Shown here one piece after another: positions 58,873-64,000 of a stretch of 64,000 bases of DNA. The notes below the pieces were generated by a model. That model ran no database searches. It worked only from the letters and a program-made list of their open reading frames with translations, and was not told the origin of the DNA. Made by a program: the position numbers and the translations under genes. Origin of the DNA: Clostridia bacterium (GTDB taxonomy: Bacteria; Bacillota; Clostridia; Oscillospirales; CAG-272). Positions within the stretch are counted from its first letter, which is position 1; every line of letters starts with the position of its first letter. Location of the stretch: the NCBI GenBank assembly GCA_017472255.1, contig JAFUQU010000038.1:124001-188000 (forward strand), read 5' to 3'.

Positions 58873-61089
58873 TTACCCAAATATCACAATTCGCTCGCCC
58901 TTTTTCAACGTCAACGTGAAAGAGGAACCATTCATCTCCAGCAAGCCCTCATAGTCACAGCGCACCGCTTCCACGATGACCTCCGTCACAGCGCCGTCCC
59001 GCCATTTTGCGGAAACCTCCGCGCCGCCCCGTGCGCAGAGACGTTCGAAGTGTCCGTTTGCGAACATTTCCGGACAGGCGGGAAGTAAGACAATTTTCCC
59101 GTTGTGGCTCTGCATCAGCATCTCGACCAACGCCGCCGACGCTCCGAAGTTGCCGTCAATCTGGAAAGGCGGATGGGAATCCAGCAAATTTCCGCGGGTG
59201 GATTTGGTCAGCAGCTTGCGGATAGTGGACGCCGCGCCCTCACTGTCGCCCAGACGGGCAAACAGAGCAATCAGCCACGCGCACGACCAGCCGGTATGAC
59301 CGCCGCCATTCGCAAGCCGCCGCTCCAGCGTCTTCTTTGCCGCTGCAAACAGCTCGGGCGTATCCATGGAAATGGCGCAGTCGGGATAGAGGGCAAACAG
59401 GTGAGAAATGTGACGATGACCAGGCTCCGGCTCGTCCCAGTCCTCCATCCACTCCATCAGCTGACCATGCTTGCCGACCTTGAGTCCAGGCATCTTCGTC
59501 AGCGCCTGACGGGCTTCCTCCGACCAATCGGGATTCAGTCCCAGCAGTTCTTCCGTTTCGATGTAGAATTTCAGCAGTCCGCCGATGATCTCCACATCCA
59601 TGGACGGCGACAGACAGAGCTGCACCTTGGCGCCCTTGTAATAATAGTGATTTTCCGGTGATGTGGAAGGACCGGACAGCAGCCGTCCCTGCTCGTCCTC
59701 GAACATGAAATCGAGAAAGAAGCGCGCGCTGTCCCGGATATATTCGTATGCGGTGTCCCGCAAGAAATCGATGTCCTTCGTGTACAGATAATGCTCCCAC
59801 ATGGCGTAGCAGAGCCACGCGCCGCCCAGCGGCCAGAGTCCCCACAGTCCGTCGGCCGGAGCGGTGAAGCCGTAGATATCCGATAGATGGTGAAGCACCG
59901 TTCCCCGGCAGCGATAGTCTACCTGGGCAGTATGACGTCCGCTCTCCAGCAGATTGTGGTTCATATAATCGAACAGTGCCGGCGTACACTCGGTCAGGTT
60001 GGCCACCTCGGCGTGCCAATAGTTCATCTGCAGATTGATGTTGGTATGATAGTCGCAGTTCCACGGAGCCTCGGTGTAGCCATTCCATACGCCCTGCAGA
60101 TTGGCGGGAAGCGTTCCCTCCCGGCTGGAAGCGACCAGCAGATACTTGCCGAAGCGGAAATAGAGCGCGCAAAGCCACGGATCGACCGCCGTTTCATCCG
60201 CCTTCAGCCGTTCCAGCCGCTTGTCAACAGACAGATCGGCAAAAGCGTCCTCCCGCTCGTCCAGCACAATGTCCGACCGTCCCAGCAGCGCGGACAGGTC
60301 GTCCGCAGAGCGGGTACGCAGCATCCCGTAATCGGCATCCGGCAGAATCGGCTCACCGTCCACCGCGATGGCAATGACATAATCTGTCTGTTCTGCATCA
60401 CGAATGACCAGCGTATCCCCGTCGGCGGACAGTTCGCCGTCCGTGACCGCACGAAGCTTCACGCAGAAGGTATGCGCTCCGCAGACAGTCCGCCCATGTA
60501 CTGTCAGGGTATCGCCGTCTGCCGCGACGCTCTCTACGCCGAACCAATCGCTTTCCGTCGGCTTCAGACCGTTTTTCCAGCTGCACGCCGCACGTCCATA
60601 GGAAATTCTCACCGAGTGCCGTCCCGTATGCCTTGCCGCGATGACACGATCCGGATAGGACGCGAAGGTTTCGCGCATCTGACGCTCTCCGTTCTTCATA
60701 AAGGACACCGTAGCAATGCCGCTGAGTACATCCAGCTCACGGCGGTAATCGGCACAGTCATCCGTTCCGCCGAAATCAAAGAGCAGATCGCCCGCTGTCT
60801 CATGGGATTTGATGCGATAGAAATCGTCCTTCAGCGCCTCTTTGGCGTAGCTTTCCGCTTCCACCACCTGACCGTCCAACAGCAGCTGACGAATCCGGTC
60901 GATCTTGTCGCGGAAATCGGCGTGAGTGGCTTCAAAGTGCTCGCCCGACCAGAGGGATTCCTCCGACAGCTGCAAACGCTCGCAGGTCGTGTCGCCGTAA
61001 ATCATGGCACCCAGGCTGCCGCCGCCCACCGGCGTGGCCAGCTCCCACTCGGACGCTGGGGAATCGAGGTATAGAATATGCTTATTCAT
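58873..61089 (-). CDS. GH95 alpha-L-fucosidase/alpha-galactosidase family enzyme
   Basis: A 738-aa glycosidase of family 95, which removes alpha-1,2-linked fucose (some members galactose) from host glycans by inversion. An N-terminal beta domain (about residues 1-250) precedes an (alpha/alpha)6 barrel with LPANLQGVWN, DYHTNINLQMNYWH (catalytic Asn region), GPSTSPENHY (catalytic Glu) and SHPPFQIDGNFG (catalytic Asp). There is no signal peptide, so it acts on imported oligosaccharides. It overlaps the CPBP protease gene by 4 nt (ATGA). Confidence 0.93.
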   Translation of the reverse strand: MNKHILYLDSPASEWELATPVGGGSLGAMIYGDTTCERLQLSEESLWSGEHFEATHADFRDKIDRIRQLLLDGQVVEAESYAKEALKDDFYRIKSHETAGDLLFDFGGTDDCADYRRELDVLSGIATVSFMKNGERQMRETFASYPDRVIAARHTGRHSVRISYGRAACSWKNGLKPTESDWFGVESVAADGDTLTVHGRTVCGAHTFCVKLRAVTDGELSADGDTLVIRDAEQTDYVIAIAVDGEPILPDADYGMLRTRSADDLSALLGRSDIVLDEREDAFADLSVDKRLERLKADETAVDPWLCALYFRFGKYLLVASSREGTLPANLQGVWNGYTEAPWNCDYHTNINLQMNYWHAEVANLTECTPALFDYMNHNLLESGRHTAQVDYRCRGTVLHHLSDIYGFTAPADGLWGLWPLGGAWLCYAMWEHYLYTKDIDFLRDTAYEYIRDSARFFLDFMFEDEQGRLLSGPSTSPENHYYYKGAKVQLCLSPSMDVEIIGGLLKFYIETEELLGLNPDWSEEARQALTKMPGLKVGKHGQLMEWMEDWDEPEPGHRHISHLFALYPDCAISMDTPELFAAAKKTLERRLANGGGHTGWSCAWLIALFARLGDSEGAASTIRKLLTKSTRGNLLDSHPPFQIDGNFGASAALVEMLMQSHNGKIVLLPACPEMFANGHFERLCARGGAEVSAKWRDGAVTEVIVEAVRCDYEGLLEMNGSSFTLTLKKGERIVIFG

Positions 61090-62024
61090 GTTGTCTCCTC
61101 CTGTTGTTCAGGTAATCCGATTTCAATTTTGTTGGGTGAAGTCTTCACAATATATGCAATCAGCGCCAGAGACACCAGTCCGCCCGCAGCCATCATCAGC
61201 CAGAATGCCGCATCATTGACTTCGGTAATATAAGACAACAGGTCGCCGCACAGATTGAACGAAAAATGCACGAGGATGGACGCGGTGAGCGAACGGTATT
61301 TCTCGAATACCCATGCCAGCAGCAGACCAACGACCGATGCATAAAGGAACCAGATCGCCGTTCCGTGCATCAGTCCAAATCCCCACGCGCAGATCAGCAT
61401 CGCCGCCAGCATGGGCATTCCCCGCTTCAGCCTCGTGTAGCACAGCCCGCGGAAAACCACCTCCTCCACAATGGGAGCGGCAATCACCGAGGTGATGAAG
61501 GTAATGACCGCGCCGCTTTCCACCAGCACGCTGGAGCTTTCGATGTATGCGTCAATCCAGCTCTGGGGGAACGGTATAATCTCCATCACGGTGGAAATGA
61601 ACACATTCAGCGCCGCGCCCAGAAGAAGCAGCACCGGAACCTGCCGAAGCGGCAGCTTTGTTACACAGGCTTCCCGCAGCAGATTCTTCTTGCGCATACG
61701 GAAAATCACGTAGTAGGTAATCAGCGTCAGAACGCCGGACGCCAGCGTCAGATGCACCGAATATTTCATGATGATATCGTAGATCACATCGTACAGCTCA
61801 TCGTTCAATTCCGTGTACAGCGCGGTGAAGCTGTCCTCATCGATAACGCCCGCCTCCAGGTCGGATTCGAGCTGTGACATATCCACATACTGATCGGCGT
61901 TCACACCCACATAAAAGGACGCGCCGATGGACGCCCAGTTGATAACCAGTATCTGCCATACGTAATAAATAGCAAACCATACCGCCGCTTTGCCGAGCGC
62001 TTTGAAAAAGCCTTTGATTGTCAT
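61086..62024 (-). CDS. CPBP (CAAX protease/Abi) family intramembrane metalloprotease
   Basis: A 312-aa polytopic membrane protein with about seven to eight hydrophobic segments. The CPBP motifs are present: VEEVVFRG (EExxxR), GLMHG and VHFSFNLCGD, the latter two supplying His/Asn metal ligands. An acidic extracytoplasmic loop (about residues 45-80) lies after the first segment. The substrate is unknown; bacterial relatives act in bacteriocin immunity or membrane-protein processing. It is the first gene of an operon with GH95. Confidence 0.87.
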   Translation of the reverse strand: MTIKGFFKALGKAAVWFAIYYVWQILVINWASIGASFYVGVNADQYVDMSQLESDLEAGVIDEDSFTALYTELNDELYDVIYDIIMKYSVHLTLASGVLTLITYYVIFRMRKKNLLREACVTKLPLRQVPVLLLLGAALNVFISTVMEIIPFPQSWIDAYIESSSVLVESGAVITFITSVIAAPIVEEVVFRGLCYTRLKRGMPMLAAMLICAWGFGLMHGTAIWFLYASVVGLLLAWVFEKYRSLTASILVHFSFNLCGDLLSYITEVNDAAFWLMMAAGGLVSLALIAYIVKTSPNKIEIGLPEQQEETT

Positions 62025-62061
62025 GAAATAATCCCTTCCGAAATAAATAATTCTACATCAA

Positions 62062-62090
62062 ATTATAGTCGATCTTTACCGAAAAGTAAA
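62062..62090 (-). promoter_or_regulatory. Promoter of the CPBP-GH95 operon
   Basis: TTTACT (62085-62090) and TATAAT (62062-62067) on the minus strand with 17-bp spacing. Confidence 0.7.
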
Positions 62091-62151
62091 CGTATATTTT
62101 GTAAACACACACCCAAAATTCCTGCCTGCCCAACAAAATTTACAAATACCG

Positions 62152-62181
62152 TTGGCATTCGCGGGGAGTTTATGCTATAAT
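62152..62181 (+). promoter_or_regulatory. Promoter of the methyltransferase-DUF218 operon
   Basis: TTGGCA (62152-62157) and TATAAT (62176-62181) with 18-bp spacing. Confidence 0.7.
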
Positions 62182-62223
62182 AAAAGCAAATACCATCCAC
62201 AAACAAAGCAATGAGGTATCATT

Positions 62224-63432
62224 ATGCCAAACGAACCTACTCCCGAGCGTCTGACCGCCCTGCTGTCCGACGCATTGGAACGAAGAATTTTCAAGAAAGC
62301 CGTCTTCTCAAAGCCCGAGGACAAATCCGTGCTGAAAACCGTCGCATCCCTGTATAAAAAATCGGACGGCAGCGTAGGACTGCGCATTGAGCGCTTTACC
62401 AAGGATAACAAAGCCTATCAGCAGAATCTGCCGACGGAATCGGCGGAGATTCTGGCGAATATGGCGCTGCGTGAATATCGGCAGACCAACCTGTTCACCA
62501 CCGCCGGCGACATCGAGATCCGCCGCTCCAAATCCGGATCCGCCCATATGTCCGGCAGACTGTCCGACGACGCCGATGAAGCCGAGGTGCGCGCCGACGG
62601 CAAGCGGTATATCATCGATCCCTCCCGGGACGTGAGCTTCCTGCACGAACTGGGGCTTGCCGACGCAAATGGCCGCATCCATGACAAAAAGCAGCCGAAA
62701 TTCCGTCAGATTAACCGCTTTCTTGAGCTGGTGCGGGACATCGAGGACAGGCTTACCGCCGATCGTCCCGCCGTCATATGCGATCTCTGCTGCGGCAAAA
62801 GCTACCTGACCTTCGCGGTTTATTATTACTTCACCGTTATCAAAAAGCAGCCTGTCATCATGTACGGCATTGATCTGAAAGCCGATGTCATCGCCTATTG
62901 CTCGAAAGTAGCCGCCCGCCAGCACTTCGACAACCTGCACTTTGTCAGCGGCAACATCAACGAATACACCCCGCCTCAGACCCCGGATATGGTGATTTCC
63001 CTCCACGCCTGCGACATCGCCACGGACATTGTACTGGCCAACGCGGTGAAATGGGGCGCACGGACGATTCTGTCCACCCCCTGCTGCCACCATGAGATGG
63101 CAAAGCAGCTGGCCGTCCCTGCCGATAACGCACCCATGCGCAGCGAGATGGATTTCATCCTGCAAAGCCCCATCCTCCGCCAGCGCTTCTGCGACGCTGC
63201 CACCGACGCCCTCCGCGTCAAGCGGCTGGAATCGATGGGCTACCGCGTCACCACGCTGGAGCTGATCGACCCGGACGATACGCCGAAGAATCTGATGATA
63301 CGCGCCGTTCTGGACGAGCGGATTTCCGCAGCCAAATGTGAGGAAGCGTTGGACGAATACCGTCGCATTACAGCGGCTCTCGGCGTAGATCCCTTCCTCG
63401 ACAACCTGCTTCGCGGTCATGAAGAAAGCTGA
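62224..63432 (+). CDS. SAM-dependent methyltransferase (Methyltransf_32-like)
   Basis: A 402-aa cytoplasmic protein with an N-terminal part (about residues 1-180) and a Rossmann methyltransferase domain. The SAM loop is ICDLCCGKSYLTFAVYY, then GIDLKADVI, and a motif-IV region SLHACDIATDIVLANAV with TPCCHHEM. This pattern matches a family of methyltransferases related to eukaryotic METTL25/Methyltransf_32 with unknown, probably RNA, substrates. It overlaps the next gene by 14 nt. Confidence 0.82.
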   Translation: MPNEPTPERLTALLSDALERRIFKKAVFSKPEDKSVLKTVASLYKKSDGSVGLRIERFTKDNKAYQQNLPTESAEILANMALREYRQTNLFTTAGDIEIRRSKSGSAHMSGRLSDDADEAEVRADGKRYIIDPSRDVSFLHELGLADANGRIHDKKQPKFRQINRFLELVRDIEDRLTADRPAVICDLCCGKSYLTFAVYYYFTVIKKQPVIMYGIDLKADVIAYCSKVAARQHFDNLHFVSGNINEYTPPQTPDMVISLHACDIATDIVLANAVKWGARTILSTPCCHHEMAKQLAVPADNAPMRSEMDFILQSPILRQRFCDAATDALRVKRLESMGYRVTTLELIDPDDTPKNLMIRAVLDERISAAKCEEALDEYRRITAALGVDPFLDNLLRGHEES

Positions 63433-64000
63433 ACAGATTCTGGATCGGCTGACCTGCGTTGTCTCGGCGGCGGTATGCGCATACTACGCGGTCTATCTGC
63501 TTTTCTGCATCGTCGGTTTTGATTCCCGGCTGATGTGCCTGTTCGCGCTGTTCGTCATAGCCTGCGCCGGACTGCCGGTGCTTCTGCGGGACAAGCTGGA
63601 ATCAAAGCTGGGCAAAGCGTTCAAACCGCTGCAAATTGCCTTCACGTCGCTGCTGTCGCTCTATCTGGTCAGTCTGGTGTTTTTCTGGTGCTACATCGGC
63701 TTTGACGCCGCGAAAAAGCCGGAAAGCTACGCCGTCACCGCTTCCACCGCCGGGGACACGGGCGCGGACACCATCGTCATGGTTTTCGGATGCCGCACCT
63801 ACGGCTACACGCCCAGCGATACCCTCCGGCTTCGCCTGGATGCCGCTCTGGAGCTGCTGAACGCTCTGCCCGACGCCCAGTGTATGGTCAGCGGCGGTCA
63901 GGGCAGCAACGAAACCGTCCCCGAAGCCGAATCCATGCGGGCTTATCTGGTTTTCCACGGCATCGCGGAGGAGCGCGTCATCATGGAGGATCAGTCTCAT
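63419..64000 (+). CDS. DUF218 (YdcF/SanA/ElyC-like) membrane protein, 3' end outside the window
   Basis: An open frame from ATG 63419 to the window edge (194 codons, incomplete). The N-terminal part has three or four membrane segments (about residues 12-100), followed by a DUF218 domain: TIVMVFGCRTYGYTPS, LRLDAALELLNALP, CMVSGGQGSNE and EAESMRAYL. DUF218 proteins such as ElyC and SanA are linked to envelope integrity and wall-precursor metabolism. GGTCATG context and the 14-nt overlap with the methyltransferase suggest co-translation. Confidence 0.88.
   Translation, partial: MKKAEQILDRLTCVVSAAVCAYYAVYLLFCIVGFDSRLMCLFALFVIACAGLPVLLRDKLESKLGKAFKPLQIAFTSLLSLYLVSLVFFWCYIGFDAAKKPESYAVTASTAGDTGADTIVMVFGCRTYGYTPSDTLRLRLDAALELLNALPDAQCMVSGGQGSNETVPEAESMRAYLVFHGIAEERVIMEDQSH

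Overview
The window looks like a chromosomal segment of a spore-forming Clostridia bacterium, probably a gut Oscillospiraceae/Ruminococcaceae-type lineage. The reasons are: spoVM and ytvI homologues; a Bacillus/Clostridium-type yicC-remA-gmk-rpoZ-priA-def-fmt-rsmB-rlmN-prpC-prkC-rsgA-thiN-spoVM gene order; sigma-A promoters with TTGACA/TATAAT and 17-bp spacing; G+C-rich third codon positions; and many secreted lipoproteins, glycosidases and proteases suited to host or dietary glycans and proteins. The lineage is an inference; no rRNA or other taxonomic marker is present.

Region 1 (1-13.8 kb, minus strand) is the housekeeping cluster for RNA/protein synthesis and Ser/Thr signalling. It reads from a strong promoter at 13795-13823 (yicC) to a 25-codon spoVM at the left edge, with an internal promoter before prpC. 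Compared with B. subtilis it lacks coaBC and rpe and carries a YugP-type membrane metalloprotease. A hairpin-rich element lies between fmt and yugP. Region 2 (13.9-15.5 kb) holds an ECF-transporter S component plus type III pantothenate kinase behind a structured leader.

Region 3 (15.5-26.5 kb) is a carbohydrate locus: three ~490-aa solute-binding lipoproteins, two AraC regulators, N-acetylneuraminate lyase, a CBM9-like protein with a possible wall-sorting tail, and a GH36 alpha-galactosidase. Region 4 (26.6-41.8 kb) holds two tandem secreted subtilases, YtvI, a membrane-anchored parvulin foldase, a DUF4085 protein, an M14 metallopeptidase, an SDR plus type I dehydroquinase-like pair with a divergent AraC regulator, and a cysteine amidase-domain protein.

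Region 5 (41.9-54.3 kb) is the most unusual part. An IS3-family element (about 41918-43228) sits exactly in the loop of the terminator of a five-gene operon. That operon encodes five paralogous lipoproteins in which a beta-propeller-like N-terminal region is joined to a solute-binding-protein-like C-terminal region. No permease or ATPase for them is in the window.

Region 6 (54.3-64 kb) holds CapA and a radical-SAM activase-like protein with a perfect 15-bp coding repeat adding Cys-containing units, an unrecognised KPVIYLYPE protein paired with a further solute-binding lipoprotein, a CPBP protease/GH95 fucosidase pair, a methyltransferase, and a DUF218 membrane protein cut by the window edge. 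Overall the accessory part suggests sensing, binding and breaking down sialylated, fucosylated and galactosylated glycans and proteins at the cell surface, with transport permeases encoded elsewhere.
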